Assembly (NCBI GenBank): GCA_002450035.1 | Contig: DJYF01000052.1 | Coordinates: 1 to 64,000, forward strand | Direction of reading: 5' to 3' | Origin: Caryophanales bacterium UBA6985 | Lineage (GTDB): Bacteria > Bacillota_I > Bacilli_A > RF39 > UBA660 | Length of the DNA stretch: 64,000 bases | In this document: one piece after another, positions 7,715 through 17,274 of the stretch | Layout: each line of letters opens with the position of its first letter | Numbering within the stretch: the first letter of the stretch is position 1 | Translations under genes and position numbers: made by a program | Notes under the pieces: model-generated | Databases searched by the model: none | Told to the model about the DNA's origin: nothing | What the model saw: only the letters and a program-made list of their open reading frames with translations

Positions 7715-8407
7715 ATGAGGAAAATGAGTAATAAAAAACAATTATTAAATGCTCTTTCATCATATAATACAACTACTTTAGAAAAAGAATATTTAAGATC
7801 ATTAATAGAACTAGATATAACACCATTTGATGATAATGATTCACTTGAAAGTTTAAAACTTACAAGTCTTACTAGAGAAATACTTAGATATAATTTATTA
7901 ATTAAATCTATTGAATCTGTAACCTATGATTATAATCCTAAGAAATATAGATTATTGTTAGAAAAAAACTACAACTTCAATATGTCTTTAATAAGAAGAG
8001 AAAAAACATTTAATCTTCTAAATATTACATTTGGTAATGATATCATATTAACAATTCATGATAGAAAAAATATAGAAACTCTACTTGAAGAAAAACGTAA
8101 AAAATTAGAAGAATTAAATGATTATCATTATGATTATTTTTATATTTATTTCGGAGCTCTTGATTCTCCTGAAGACAAAAGAGAAGAACAAAGAGTACTA
8201 GATGAAATAAGAAGAACTGAGATAGAAATAGAAAAACTAGAAGAATTACTTGATCTAAGTGATATAGTTAATTATGATGAAAGAATTAAAGATAACTTAC
8301 ATATTGTGGAAACAAAAGATGAATATGTGTCTAGAGACGGAATAGAGGCAACATCTGTTATTCATGAAGCAGGTAAGGTAAGAGTATTTAAAAAATCATT
8401 TAAATAA
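7715..8407 (+). CDS. Hypothetical coiled-coil protein
   Basis: A 230-residue soluble, highly charged protein that I do not recognise. Residues about 125-145 and 155-190 are rich in Glu/Lys/Leu and look like an antiparallel coiled coil; the C-terminus is basic. Start at 7715 (AGGT six bases upstream); ATG at 7724 is a possible alternative. It follows the radical SAM gene by 15 bases and ends at a terminator, so the two form one operon. It could be a partner or substrate of the radical SAM enzyme, which is inference from position. Confidence 0.68.
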   Translation: MRKMSNKKQLLNALSSYNTTTLEKEYLRSLIELDITPFDDNDSLESLKLTSLTREILRYNLLIKSIESVTYDYNPKKYRLLLEKNYNFNMSLIRREKTFNLLNITFGNDIILTIHDRKNIETLLEEKRKKLEELNDYHYDYFYIYFGALDSPEDKREEQRVLDEIRRTEIEIEKLEELLDLSDIVNYDERIKDNLHIVETKDEYVSRDGIEATSVIHEAGKVRVFKKSFK

Positions 8408-8435
8408 AAGATAAATAAACAATTTATCTTTTTTT
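8408..8435 (+). terminator. Rho-independent terminator
   Basis: AAGATAAAT pairs with ATTTATCTT, then T-run. Confidence 0.8.
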
Positions 8436-8441
8436 GTCGTG

Positions 8442-8470
8442 TTGTAATAAAAGTTGTTTTTATATATAAT
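8442..8470 (+). promoter_or_regulatory. Promoter of the hybrid histidine kinase
   Basis: TTGTAA (8442-8447), 17 bases, TATAAT (8465-8470). A second TATAAT overlaps at 8470-8475. Confidence 0.5.
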
Positions 8471-8499
8471 ATAATAAAGAAGTAAAAGAGGTAAGATAT

Positions 8500-10530
8500 A
8501 TGGTAACAATTCTATCAGTATTAGTTTTATCATTTATATATGTTTTGATTACTGCTATTCTTTACTATACAAAAAAGAAAGCTTTTACTGTTGAAAACGT
8601 ATATTTTTCAATCTTACTTATAGTTACTTTAGTACTTATAGCCATGGAATTTGTTAACTGTGCATATGTCACAGTTAATTTAACCAAGATGGAAAATTTA
8701 ATACATAAATTTTATGAAATAACACTATTTGTTTGGTTAACTATATTCTTCTTATATGGTATGCATATGGTTAATGAAAAGAAAGATAATATACTTACAA
8801 TTAATACAACTAATATTATTAAAATTGCAGTTCTAGTTATCTATACTATTGCTGTTTCTACAATTATATATTTATTACCAAGTAAAATAGGTATCGCTTA
8901 TGGAGCACCATATGAAAATGGTATATTTATATATTATTTCTATTTTATAATTGTATTTTATATGTTGCTTATTGATATTAATTTTTTCCTTAATAAAATT
9001 AAAGAAATAAGAAAGATTGCATCCGTAATAACATTCGAAGTTTTATTTGCTGTATTTGCAACTCTAAGATCATATTTCATGAATCCTGTATTCTTAGTTG
9101 AAGGAATTATAACATCTATAATAGTAATTATTATAGTTAATACTATAGAAAATCCTGATTTAAAAATTATTACAGAACTAGATGCTGCTAAACAAGAAAC
9201 AGAAAAAGCAACACGTGCTAAAGATGATTTTTTAAGTAGTATGTCTCATGAGATTAGAACACCTCTTAATGCAATAGTAGGTTTATCTCAATTAATTTAT
9301 GAAAGTGATAATGTTAATGAAGAGATAAAAAATGATGTTAATGATATCATGTATGCATCTCAAACCCTACTTGAAATAGTAGGTAATATTCTAGATATTA
9401 ATAGAATAGAATCTAATAAGATGGAAATACAAAATATGAACTATGTTCCTGCTGAAATGATAGAAGAACTAGTTAAAGTAAACTCTGTTAGAATTGGTTC
9501 TAAGAATATTAAATTAAGTTACAATATTTCATCAGATGTTCCATATGAACTAGTAGGAGATAAAGTACATATTAAACAAATTATTAATAATCTTTTATCT
9601 AATGCTATTAAGTTTACTGAAGAAGGAGCTGTTATACTAACTGTAAATGCTATTAATGATGGATTTGTATCAAATTTAGTTATAACAGTAAGCGATACGG
9701 GTAAAGGTATTAAAACATCAGACTATGATAAATTATTCCATAAATTTGAACGTCTTGATACAGAGATTAACTCAACAGTAAATGGATCAGGATTAGGACT
9801 TGCAATAACTAAAAAGTTAGTAGAATTATTAAATGGTAATATAAGAGTTAATTCTACTCTTGGTAAAGGTTCTACATTTGAAGTAAGTATTCCTCAATCA
9901 ATTAGCATGACAATGAATCCTAAACAAATTGCTCTTGAGTATAAGATTGAACAAATGGAAAATGAACAAGTCATTAATCGTAAGAAAAAGAGTGTCTTAC
10001 TTGTTGATGATAGTGCAATTAACTTAAAAATTGCAGTTAACTTCTTAAAAGGTCAATTTATTAATGTTGATACTTGTACATCAGGAAGAGAAGCAATTAA
10101 TAAAGTAAAAGAAAATACATATGATTTGATATTCTTGGATTTAAAAATGCCTTTGATGGATGGATTTAAGACAATCGATGAACTTAAAAAAATACCTGGA
10201 TTTTCAACACCAGTTGTAGCATTCACGGCAGTTGATGAAGATGCAGAAGCAGTATGCTTAAATGCAGGTTTTAAAGCTATATTTGTAAAACCTTTTTCTA
10301 AAGCTCAATTCTTAAGAGAAATTAATAATTTAATAGATGCTAATTTAGTAATAGATGCATCTTTAGAAGAAAGTGAAAAGAATGTAAAGAAAGAACAAAT
10401 TCCAACACTTAATTCGGTTATTAAAAACAATGCTGCAGCAAAAGAGTCTCCATCAAAACCAGAACTTCCTGAGATGCCGCCTCTTACACAGATGGATGAT
10501 AAACCAGCAATTGATTTTGACAACAAATAA
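8500..10530 (+). CDS. Hybrid sensor histidine kinase with seven-helix membrane input
   Basis: A 676-residue protein. Seven hydrophobic segments fill residues 1-215, a 7TM-type input with short loops. A HisKA block follows (SSMSHEIRTPLNA, phospho-acceptor H250), then an HATPase domain (N-box near 365, DTGKGI near 400, GSGLGLAI near 427), and a receiver domain (VDDS near 502, phospho-acceptor D547 in FLDLKMPLMDG, KPF near 597). A proline-rich tail ends the protein. It should sense a signal in or at the membrane and pass phosphate from His to its own Asp. Such hybrids need an HPt partner; the only one in the window is at 58707, next to a response regulator at 59104. Confidence 0.9.
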   Translation: MVTILSVLVLSFIYVLITAILYYTKKKAFTVENVYFSILLIVTLVLIAMEFVNCAYVTVNLTKMENLIHKFYEITLFVWLTIFFLYGMHMVNEKKDNILTINTTNIIKIAVLVIYTIAVSTIIYLLPSKIGIAYGAPYENGIFIYYFYFIIVFYMLLIDINFFLNKIKEIRKIASVITFEVLFAVFATLRSYFMNPVFLVEGIITSIIVIIIVNTIENPDLKIITELDAAKQETEKATRAKDDFLSSMSHEIRTPLNAIVGLSQLIYESDNVNEEIKNDVNDIMYASQTLLEIVGNILDINRIESNKMEIQNMNYVPAEMIEELVKVNSVRIGSKNIKLSYNISSDVPYELVGDKVHIKQIINNLLSNAIKFTEEGAVILTVNAINDGFVSNLVITVSDTGKGIKTSDYDKLFHKFERLDTEINSTVNGSGLGLAITKKLVELLNGNIRVNSTLGKGSTFEVSIPQSISMTMNPKQIALEYKIEQMENEQVINRKKKSVLLVDDSAINLKIAVNFLKGQFINVDTCTSGREAINKVKENTYDLIFLDLKMPLMDGFKTIDELKKIPGFSTPVVAFTAVDEDAEAVCLNAGFKAIFVKPFSKAQFLREINNLIDANLVIDASLEESEKNVKKEQIPTLNSVIKNNAAAKESPSKPELPEMPPLTQMDDKPAIDFDNK

Positions 10531-10562
10531 ACTATAACTAATTTAAGTTATAGTTTTTTTTA
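10530..10562 (+). terminator. Rho-independent terminator
   Basis: AACTATAACT pairs with AGTTATAGTT, then T8. Confidence 0.9.
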
Positions 10563-10592
10563 TTTTTGTATTATAATTATATTGTGATAACA

Positions 10593-11315
10593 ATGAAAAA
10601 TAAGAGGACATTTTTAATATATGTATTAGTAGTATTATTTATTTCATGCTTGTTTTATCTAACTGATAATGAGTCTCTTGGACTTAATAAAAATGAAACA
10701 ACAACTACTAAACAAGTTTTTATAAGTGATGAAGATATTCCTGATTATGATGGTAAAAGTTACATAGTATTAAATGATAATAAACCATCTTTCTCTCCAT
10801 CTTCATATGACTATAAAGAGTCATTTGAACTTTATAGTGAACTTGATAATCTAGGAAGATGTGGAGTTGCTTATGCACTTTTAGGCAAAGACTTGATGCC
10901 AACAGAAGAAAGAACAGGAATAGGTTCTATTAAACCGTCTGGTTGGCATACCATAAAATATGATTTCATAAAAGGAAAATATCTTTATAATAGATGTCAT
11001 TTAATAGGTTTCCAATTAGCAGGAGAAAATGCCAATGAAAATAATTTAATTACATGTACAAGATTCATGAATACTGAATCTATGGTATCTTTCGAAAACA
11101 AAGTAGCAAAATACATTAAAGAAACAAATAATCATGTTTTATATAGAGTTACTCCAGTCTTTGATGGTAATAACTTACTTGCTAAAGGAGTACAAATGGA
11201 AGCATCTTCTCTAGAAGATAAATGTGGTAGTATTTGTTTTAATGTATTTGTTTATAATGTTCAAGATGGAGTAGATATTGATTACACGAATGGTGAATCA
11301 AAATTAAAGGAATAA
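10593..11315 (+). CDS. Membrane-anchored DNA/RNA non-specific endonuclease
   Basis: A 240-residue protein with an N-terminal membrane anchor (about residues 6-23) and a beta-beta-alpha-metal nuclease domain of the NUC1/EndA type. NRCHLIGFQLAGE (about 134-146) holds the catalytic His in place of the more common DRGH, and NENNLITCTRFMN (about 149-161) holds the metal-binding Asn. It would cut DNA and RNA outside the membrane, as in nutrient scavenging or DNA uptake. Start at ATG 10593 with GTGAT just before it; the upstream in-frame start lies in the promoter. The next gene follows after 9 bases. Confidence 0.8.
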   Translation: MKNKRTFLIYVLVVLFISCLFYLTDNESLGLNKNETTTTKQVFISDEDIPDYDGKSYIVLNDNKPSFSPSSYDYKESFELYSELDNLGRCGVAYALLGKDLMPTEERTGIGSIKPSGWHTIKYDFIKGKYLYNRCHLIGFQLAGENANENNLITCTRFMNTESMVSFENKVAKYIKETNNHVLYRVTPVFDGNNLLAKGVQMEASSLEDKCGSICFNVFVYNVQDGVDIDYTNGESKLKE

Positions 11316-11324
11316 GGTGATAAT

Positions 11325-12269
11325 ATGTTAGGAATTTTAATTGGTGTATCTATATTTATTGATTTAGTTTATATAGTTTATTATATAAAAATAACTAATT
11401 TAAAGAAAAAAAGAAAAAAGGGAAGACTTATATTTAAACTAATAGTTAATTTAATAGTTATTTCATGTATACTTGCTCTTTTAGATGGAGTAGTATACTT
11501 TATAACTGATGCAGGAAATAAGAAAAATATAGATGATAATACTACAACTAAAGAAGTTGAAACTACAGCTAAAAAGGAAGAACCAACAACAAAGAAGACT
11601 TCTTCCGTAAAAGTAGTATCTAAAGAATATCCTAAACTAGATTATATTGAAGGGGATAGAGAAGAAAAAGGATTTACTTCTAAAGGATATTTAATTGAAG
11701 AAGTAAATGGAGTTACTTATATAGATGGATATATGATAGCTAATAAAACATATGGTCTACCTGAAAATTATGTTCCTAAGAATGCAACTCTTTATAGAAT
11801 TGCTCCAGTAGCTCAAAGTTACTTAAATGATTTATTTAAAGCCGCAAAAGAAGCTGGTTATGACTTAAAAGATCAATCTGGTTATAGAAGTTATTCAGTT
11901 CAAAAAAATCTATACAATAATGCTTTAAACCGTGGTGGAAAAGAAGATGCTGATAGATATTCAGCAAGACCAGGACACTCTGAACATCAAACAGGATACG
12001 CAATGGATATTTGTGATAAAAATTATATGGGTGCATGTATTTCAACAGCTTATGATAAAGTACCATCAGCTAAATGGTTAAGCGATAACTGTTGGAAATA
12101 TGGATTTATCTTAAGATATGTTAAGGGTAAAGAAAATGAAACAGGATATGGATATGAATCATGGCATTTTAGATATGTAGGAAAAGATTTAGCTGAAATT
12201 CTATATAACAATGGGGACTGGTTAACTATGGAAGATTACTTTGGTATAACTTCTGTTTATGAGGATTAA
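11325..12269 (+). CDS. vanY: VanY-type D-alanyl-D-alanine carboxypeptidase
   Basis: A 314-residue wall enzyme. Two N-terminal hydrophobic segments (about residues 2-22 and 35-62) anchor it, a Thr/Lys-rich linker follows (about 75-105), and an M15B peptidase domain fills the rest: SGYRSYSVQ (about 186-194), PGHSEHQTGYAMDI (about 217-230, zinc-binding His and Asp) and ESWHFRYVG (about 280-288, catalytic Glu and last zinc His). It trims the terminal D-Ala from peptidoglycan stem peptides. The gene sits in a tight run of nuclease-vanY-exoA-lipoprotein. VanY in this setting is a housekeeping wall enzyme; no van resistance genes are near. Confidence 0.88.
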   Translation: MLGILIGVSIFIDLVYIVYYIKITNLKKKRKKGRLIFKLIVNLIVISCILALLDGVVYFITDAGNKKNIDDNTTTKEVETTAKKEEPTTKKTSSVKVVSKEYPKLDYIEGDREEKGFTSKGYLIEEVNGVTYIDGYMIANKTYGLPENYVPKNATLYRIAPVAQSYLNDLFKAAKEAGYDLKDQSGYRSYSVQKNLYNNALNRGGKEDADRYSARPGHSEHQTGYAMDICDKNYMGACISTAYDKVPSAKWLSDNCWKYGFILRYVKGKENETGYGYESWHFRYVGKDLAEILYNNGDWLTMEDYFGITSVYED

Positions 12270-12270
12270 T

Positions 12271-13029
12271 ATGAAGATAGTATCATGGAATGTTGCTGGC
12301 TTTAGAGCTGTATTAAAAAAAGGATTTGAAGAGTTCTTTGACAAAGAAAATGCTGATGTATATTGTTTACAAGAATCTAAAACGTTAGAAGATGAATTTG
12401 ATTTTAAAAAAGATGGATATGAAATGATTATTAATCCAGCTGAGAAAAAAGGCTACTCAGGTACTCTTATATTTACAAGAGTAAAACCTCTTAACGTAAC
12501 ATTTGGTATGGGGATTGAAGAACATGATCATGAAGGTAGAATTATAACTTTAGAGTTTAATGATTTCTATTTAGTTAATATGTATGTTCCTAATGTTAAA
12601 AGAGATTTATCTAGACTAGATTATAGAATGAAATGGGAAGATGATTTTAAAAACTATATTAAAAATCTAGAAAAGAATAAATGTGTAGTTGTATGTGGAG
12701 ACTTTAATGTTTGCCACACTGAAAAAGATATTAAAAATGCTAAAGCAAACATTGGTAAAGCAGGATTTACTTATGAAGAAAGGGACAAGTTTACTAAACT
12801 ACTTGAATCAGGTTTTAAAGATACTTGGAGAGAATTTAATCCTGATGTATCTGATAAATTTACTTGGTGGAGTTACATGGGACATGCAAGAGAAACAAAT
12901 GCAGGTTGGCGTTTAGATTACTTTATTATAAGTAATGATTATTTTAATAAAGTTAAGACATCTAAAATATTAGATGACATATATGGAAGTGACCATTGTC
13001 CTATAGAACTTGTTATAGATATGGATTAA
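12271..13029 (+). CDS. exoA: Exodeoxyribonuclease III / AP endonuclease
   Basis: A 252-residue cytosolic repair nuclease of the Exo III family. MKIVSWNVAGFRAVLKKGF is the typical N-terminus, LQESK (about residues 35-39) holds the metal-binding Glu, GDFNVCH (about 146-152) the catalytic Asp and Asn, and GSDHCPIEL (about 239-247) the final Asp-His pair. It cuts at abasic sites and trims 3' ends in base excision repair. The start at 12271 follows one base after the vanY stop with GAGG upstream; the in-frame start at 12259 lies inside vanY and has no ribosome site. Confidence 0.93.
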   Translation: MKIVSWNVAGFRAVLKKGFEEFFDKENADVYCLQESKTLEDEFDFKKDGYEMIINPAEKKGYSGTLIFTRVKPLNVTFGMGIEEHDHEGRIITLEFNDFYLVNMYVPNVKRDLSRLDYRMKWEDDFKNYIKNLEKNKCVVVCGDFNVCHTEKDIKNAKANIGKAGFTYEERDKFTKLLESGFKDTWREFNPDVSDKFTWWSYMGHARETNAGWRLDYFIISNDYFNKVKTSKILDDIYGSDHCPIELVIDMD

Positions 13030-13031
13030 TT

Positions 13032-13481
13032 ATGAAAAAGTATAAATTAATAATAGTGTTATTTAGTCTTGTTCTTTTAACAGGATGTTCATCTAGTAAA
13101 TTAGAAAAATATTTATCTAAAGAAGATTATAAATGCCAAAAGAGTATTTGCTATAGAAAAGATGCTTATGAAAATATTCAAACATTAGAAAAGACATTTG
13201 ATATAAATAATAATAAATACTTTGAAAAAGAAACATTTAATATTCCAGGTTCTCAAGGTTATGATCTAGAGTATGATTGGTCTACTTTTGTTATCAAGGG
13301 TAAGTATTATTTACCAACTGCATCTTTTGAAGTATTCCTTAATGTTAAAGATGATAATTCATTTGAATGTAATTCAGATGATGAAGATAAGCTATATGTT
13401 AAAGCAGAGTGCATTGGCTTAAAAGAAAAACTAAAAACAGTTGCATCAAAAGTAGATGAAATAATTAAAAACAATCAATGA
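13032..13481 (+). CDS. Small lipoprotein, function unknown
   Basis: A 149-residue protein with a clear lipoprotein signal: a short basic start, a hydrophobic core and the lipobox LLTGC with Cys at residue 19. The mature part is polar with several cysteines (CQKSIC, CNSD, CIG) that could form disulfides outside the cell. The start at 13032 is two bases after the exoA stop, and the signal peptide rules out the longer upstream frame. I do not recognise the mature domain. It is the last gene of its operon. Confidence 0.75.
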   Translation: MKKYKLIIVLFSLVLLTGCSSSKLEKYLSKEDYKCQKSICYRKDAYENIQTLEKTFDINNNKYFEKETFNIPGSQGYDLEYDWSTFVIKGKYYLPTASFEVFLNVKDDNSFECNSDDEDKLYVKAECIGLKEKLKTVASKVDEIIKNNQ

Positions 13482-13506
13482 AACATAGACATTTGTCTAT
13501 GTTTTT
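13482..13506 (+). terminator. Rho-independent terminator
   Basis: AACATAGAC pairs with GTCTATGTT, then T5. TATAAT at 13521-13526 serves the ABC transporter. Confidence 0.85.
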
Positions 13507-13545
13507 ATATGCTTTTATATTATAATTAAGAAAAGGTGATCTTGT

Positions 13546-16500
13546 ATGTTACAATTAAAAGACATATCAAAAACTTACATAACAGGTGAGTTAAAACAAA
13601 CTGCACTTGATAAAGTTTCTTTAAACTTCCGTGACTGTGAGTTTGTATCTATATTAGGTAAAAGTGGTTCAGGTAAAACAACACTTCTAAATATCATAGG
13701 TGGACTAGATCATTATGATGATGGAGACTTAATAATTAATAATGTTTCCACTAAAAAGTATAAAGATAAAGACTGGGATTCATATCGTAATCATTCAGTA
13801 GGTTTTGTATTTCAAAGTTATAATTTAATACCACATCAAACAATACTTGAAAACGTTGAACTTGCTCTTACCATCAGTGGTGTTGGTCCAAGTGAAAGAA
13901 AGACTCGTTCTCTTGAAGCATTAGAAAAAGTAGGATTAAAAGATCAAGCACATAAAAAACCTAATCAATTATCAGGTGGTCAAATGCAAAGAGTTGCTAT
14001 TGCAAGAGCTCTTGTTAATGATCCTGATATTCTTCTTGCAGATGAACCAACTGGAGCACTTGATACTAAAACAAGTATTCAAGTTATGGATCTTTTAAAA
14101 GAAGTATCAAAAGATAGATTAGTAATCATGGTTACTCATAACCCTGACCTTGCTGAAAAGTATTCTACAAGAATAGTAAATCTAAAAGACGGTTCTATAA
14201 CTGGAGATAGTAATCCATATGAAATAGATAAGAAAACAAGAAGTATTTATAAGAACTTAGGTAAAGCATCTATGTCTCTTTTAACAGCTTTTTCTTTAAG
14301 TTTAAATAACTTACTTACTAAAAAGGGAAGAACTATACTTACATCTTTTGCGGGTTCTATAGGTATAATTGGTATTGCTTTAATACTTGCTTTATCAACA
14401 GGTTTCCAAAAATATATAGATAAGGTTCAAGAAGATGCCCTAACTAGTTATCCACTTGTAATAAATGAGTATTCATCTGATCTTACAAGTTTATTATTAT
14501 CTGCCTTTGGTAAAGATGACTCTGAAAGTGAAGATGGTTATGTTATTGAAAGTCAAAATATAGCAAATATTTTTACTAGCATAGGAACTAATGATTTAAA
14601 ATCATTTAAAGAATATATGGAGAAAAACCAAGAAGAAGTAGATAAGTATGTTAGTCGTGTAGACTATGGTTATAATATAACTCCAAATATTTATACTAAA
14701 GATTATAAAAATGAATTATTAAAAGCAAATCCAAGTGAATCTATTTCAACACTTATGGGAGCAGGAGGAATGTCTTCAACTAATGTATCTATGTATAATG
14801 CATCAAGTGTATTCTTTGAAATTAATAGTGATGAAAAAGAATTAGAAGACTCCATGGATATTATAAAAGGAAGACTTCCTAAGAAGTATGATGAAGTAGT
14901 TATAGTTATTCCAAATGAAGGTCATATTTCAGATTTACTTTTATACACTTTAGGATTTAAAGATCAAAAAGAATTAAATGATAGACTTACTAAAGTTTAT
15001 AATGGAGAAGCTATTTCTAAAGATGAAATAGGTGAACCAATTAAAATTAGTTACGAAAGACTAATGGATACTGAATTAAAACTAATTCTATCAACTGATA
15101 CATATAAATATAATAGTCAATATAATTTATATGAAGATATGACTGTTGATAAATCATTCATGAGTGATTTATATAATAAATCTCTTAGTTTAAAAATAGT
15201 TGGTATAGTAAGTCCAAAAGATGCTAATAATGCAACATCACTTATGTCAGGTGTTGGCTATAGATCAGACTTAATTAAATATATTATTAATGAATCAGCT
15301 AAGAGCGAAATAGTAAAAAAACAATTAGCAACAAGTGACATTAATGTTATAAGTGGTAAATCATTTGATGAAACAGATAACTCAACAGGAATTGATTTTA
15401 ATGATTTAGTAACTATTGATACTAATAAATTAAATCAAGCATTCCAAATTAATATAAATGAAAATGATATTAAGAAGTTAACTGAAGGTTATATCGCTGA
15501 AATTAGTTCAATGATTACAGCTAACACAGGAGAAGCAGAAGCATTATTTAGAAGTACTTTAAGTGAAATATTCAAAGGCTTATTAAATGATTATATTGAG
15601 TCAAATAATACCATGGGTATTTCTCAAATAAAAATAGCAGATATAGAATCTATTATTGATGCTTATTTTGAAAAGAACGTAGTTAAAGAAAAATTAGGTT
15701 ACTTAGAAAATAATTATACAGTTCCAAGTGATGTATTTGAGAGTATTTATAAAGAATTTATTAAAGGAGTTCTTCAAGTATATGTACTTAATGCATCTAC
15801 TGATGGAGGAGTAAGTGCTTATATTACAGCCTCAGTTGTTAATGAAGTAGTTGATACATCAGTTAACAGTGATCTTCTAAAAGAAAGTACTCATGAAATT
15901 GGTATTAAGATGGTAGAAGCAAATATGCAAAAGAATATCTTAACTAAAGTAGGAGAGTTAAGTGCAGCTTTAATGTCTAAGATGGCTAATGCCTTTAAAG
16001 TAGATGAATCTAAGTTTAAAGAAGCATTTAAGTTTAATATGAACGAAGACCAAATAAAGAGATTATTTGCAGCAATGAGTACATCAAATGTAACACAAAG
16101 TACTCAAAAATCTAATCTATTAAACTTAGGTTATCAAGATTTAAACAATCCAAGTTCAATGTCTTTCTATTTTAAAGACTTTGATGGTAAAGAAAACTTT
16201 ATAGATTTTATTGAAAAATATAATAAAGCAAATGAAGAAGATGAAGAAAAAGTATTAACATATTCAGATGTAACAGGAATACTTATTTCATCAGTTAGAG
16301 TTATTGTTGATAGTGTCTCTTATGTTCTAATAGCATTTGTTTCAATATCTTTAGTAGTTTCATCAATCATGATAGGAATTATTACATATATAAGTGTACT
16401 TGAAAGAACTAAAGAAATTGGTATTTTAAGAGCAATTGGTGCAAGTAAGAGAAATATTTCAAATATCTTTAATGCAGAAACATTTATAATTGGATTCCTT

Positions 16501-16719
16501 TCAGGATTAATCGGTGTTGTTGTTTCATGGATATTAATAATACCAATTAATATTGTTATTCATTCTATAACTGATAACCCTAATATTAATGCTGTATTAC
16601 CAATAAAAGCAGCTATTGTATTAATATTGTTAAGTACTATTCTTACTTTAATAGGTGGTATTATTCCATCAAGAAGTGCTGCTAAGAAAGACCCAGTTCT
16701 AGCTCTAAGGACAGAATAA
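13546..16719 (+). CDS. Fused ABC transporter ATPase/permease, MacB/FtsX type
   Basis: A 1057-residue protein with an ATPase at the N-terminus (Walker A GKSGSGKTT at 38-46, LSGGQ at 142-146, ADEPTGALD near 165-173) and a FtsX-type permease after it. The first membrane helix is near residues 265-285, a very large outer domain spans about 290-910, and three helices follow (about 923-955, 980-1005 and 1020-1043). MacB-type transporters do not move substrate through a channel but transmit force to outer domains, for export of lipoproteins or antimicrobial resistance. The fused order, ATPase then permease, is typical of gut Firmicutes. The substrate is unknown. The stop overlaps the next start by one base. 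Confidence 0.88.
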   Translation: MLQLKDISKTYITGELKQTALDKVSLNFRDCEFVSILGKSGSGKTTLLNIIGGLDHYDDGDLIINNVSTKKYKDKDWDSYRNHSVGFVFQSYNLIPHQTILENVELALTISGVGPSERKTRSLEALEKVGLKDQAHKKPNQLSGGQMQRVAIARALVNDPDILLADEPTGALDTKTSIQVMDLLKEVSKDRLVIMVTHNPDLAEKYSTRIVNLKDGSITGDSNPYEIDKKTRSIYKNLGKASMSLLTAFSLSLNNLLTKKGRTILTSFAGSIGIIGIALILALSTGFQKYIDKVQEDALTSYPLVINEYSSDLTSLLLSAFGKDDSESEDGYVIESQNIANIFTSIGTNDLKSFKEYMEKNQEEVDKYVSRVDYGYNITPNIYTKDYKNELLKANPSESISTLMGAGGMSSTNVSMYNASSVFFEINSDEKELEDSMDIIKGRLPKKYDEVVIVIPNEGHISDLLLYTLGFKDQKELNDRLTKVYNGEAISKDEIGEPIKISYERLMDTELKLILSTDTYKYNSQYNLYEDMTVDKSFMSDLYNKSLSLKIVGIVSPKDANNATSLMSGVGYRSDLIKYIINESAKSEIVKKQLATSDINVISGKSFDETDNSTGIDFNDLVTIDTNKLNQAFQININENDIKKLTEGYIAEISSMITANTGEAEALFRSTLSEIFKGLLNDYIESNNTMGISQIKIADIESIIDAYFEKNVVKEKLGYLENNYTVPSDVFESIYKEFIKGVLQVYVLNASTDGGVSAYITASVVNEVVDTSVNSDLLKESTHEIGIKMVEANMQKNILTKVGELSAALMSKMANAFKVDESKFKEAFKFNMNEDQIKRLFAAMSTSNVTQSTQKSNLLNLGYQDLNNPSSMSFYFKDFDGKENFIDFIEKYNKANEEDEEKVLTYSDVTGILISSVRVIVDSVSYVLIAFVSISLVVSSIMIGIITYISVLERTKEIGILRAIGASKRNISNIFNAETFIIGFLSGLIGVVVSWILIIPINIVIHSITDNPNINAVLPIKAAIVLILLSTILTLIGGIIPSRSAAKKDPVLALRTE

Positions 16720-17162
16720 TGATTAGAAAAGTTCAAGAAAAAGATTTATCAACTGTAGATAACTTACTAACTTTATTAATTCAAGATGAGAGAAAATATA
16801 ATAAAAATATTAATCCTGATTTTAAAGTAGACGGCTGGTATCAAAGGTTTATAAATGATGATAATAGAATAATTCTAGTATATGAAATTGATTCAAAAGT
16901 AGTAGGTTATATATACGGTTATATAGATTTATCTCCTGTTAATATAAGGCCTGTTGCAATTCTTGATGCCTTATATGTAGAAGAAAGCTATAGAACAAAT
17001 GGTATAGCTACTGAATTAATTGATGAATTTATTAACTGGGTTAAATCTAAAGATGCTATTTCTATAGAAGTAAGTGTTCTACTAGAAAATAATAAAGCTA
17101 TAAATCTTTATCTAAAAAATAGATTTAAAAAGTATTCAGAAAGATTAAAACTAATGATATAG
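16719..17162 (+). CDS. GNAT-family N-acetyltransferase
   Basis: A 147-residue single-domain acetyltransferase. The central strand YIYGYIDL, the strand ALYVEESYRTNGIATELID (about residues 87-105, with the RxxGxA-like acetyl-CoA loop) and ISIEVSVLLENNKAINLYLKN (motif B) are in the GNAT order. It moves an acetyl group from acetyl-CoA to an amine; the target is unknown. The start shares the A of the transporter's TAA, so the two are coupled. A link between them is an inference only. Confidence 0.85.
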   Translation: MIRKVQEKDLSTVDNLLTLLIQDERKYNKNINPDFKVDGWYQRFINDDNRIILVYEIDSKVVGYIYGYIDLSPVNIRPVAILDALYVEESYRTNGIATELIDEFINWVKSKDAISIEVSVLLENNKAINLYLKNRFKKYSERLKLMI

Positions 17163-17177
17163 TTTTAATCTTTTTTA
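17142..17177 (+). terminator. Rho-independent terminator overlapping the gene end
   Basis: AGATTAAAACT pairs with AGTTTTAATCT; the left arm lies in the last codons of the GNAT gene. T6 follows. Confidence 0.85.
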
Positions 17178-17240
17178 TGTGGATTAAATGAATGACTTTT
17201 AAAAATATATGTGGATTTACATTACTATAAATGTGGAAAT
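17178..17240 (+). repeat. Three same-direction ATGTGGA repeats (DnaA-box-like) upstream of murE
   Basis: TGTGGATTA (17178), TGTGGATTT (17210) and TGTGGAAAT (17232) lie in the same orientation 32 and 22 bases apart, about three and two helical turns. They differ from the complement of the DnaA box (TGTGGATAA) by one, two and two bases. They could be DnaA sites or operators for murE. Confidence 0.4.
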
Positions 17241-17274
17241 AAATAATATAATCTTAATACAAGGAAGTGAAAAA

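Noticed and set aside
11325..12269. A vancomycin resistance cluster
   Set aside because: The VanY-type enzyme has no vanR/S/H/A/X neighbours; it is an ordinary wall carboxypeptidase.
12689..12916. A 75-codon + strand frame inside exoA
   Set aside because: It lies out of frame inside a highly conserved gene and has no start signal.
17209..17274. An N-terminal extension of MurE starting upstream
   Set aside because: MurE normally starts just before the SRKVxPGD block, a good ribosome site sits at 17263-17271, and the upstream part holds repeats and promoter-like sequence.
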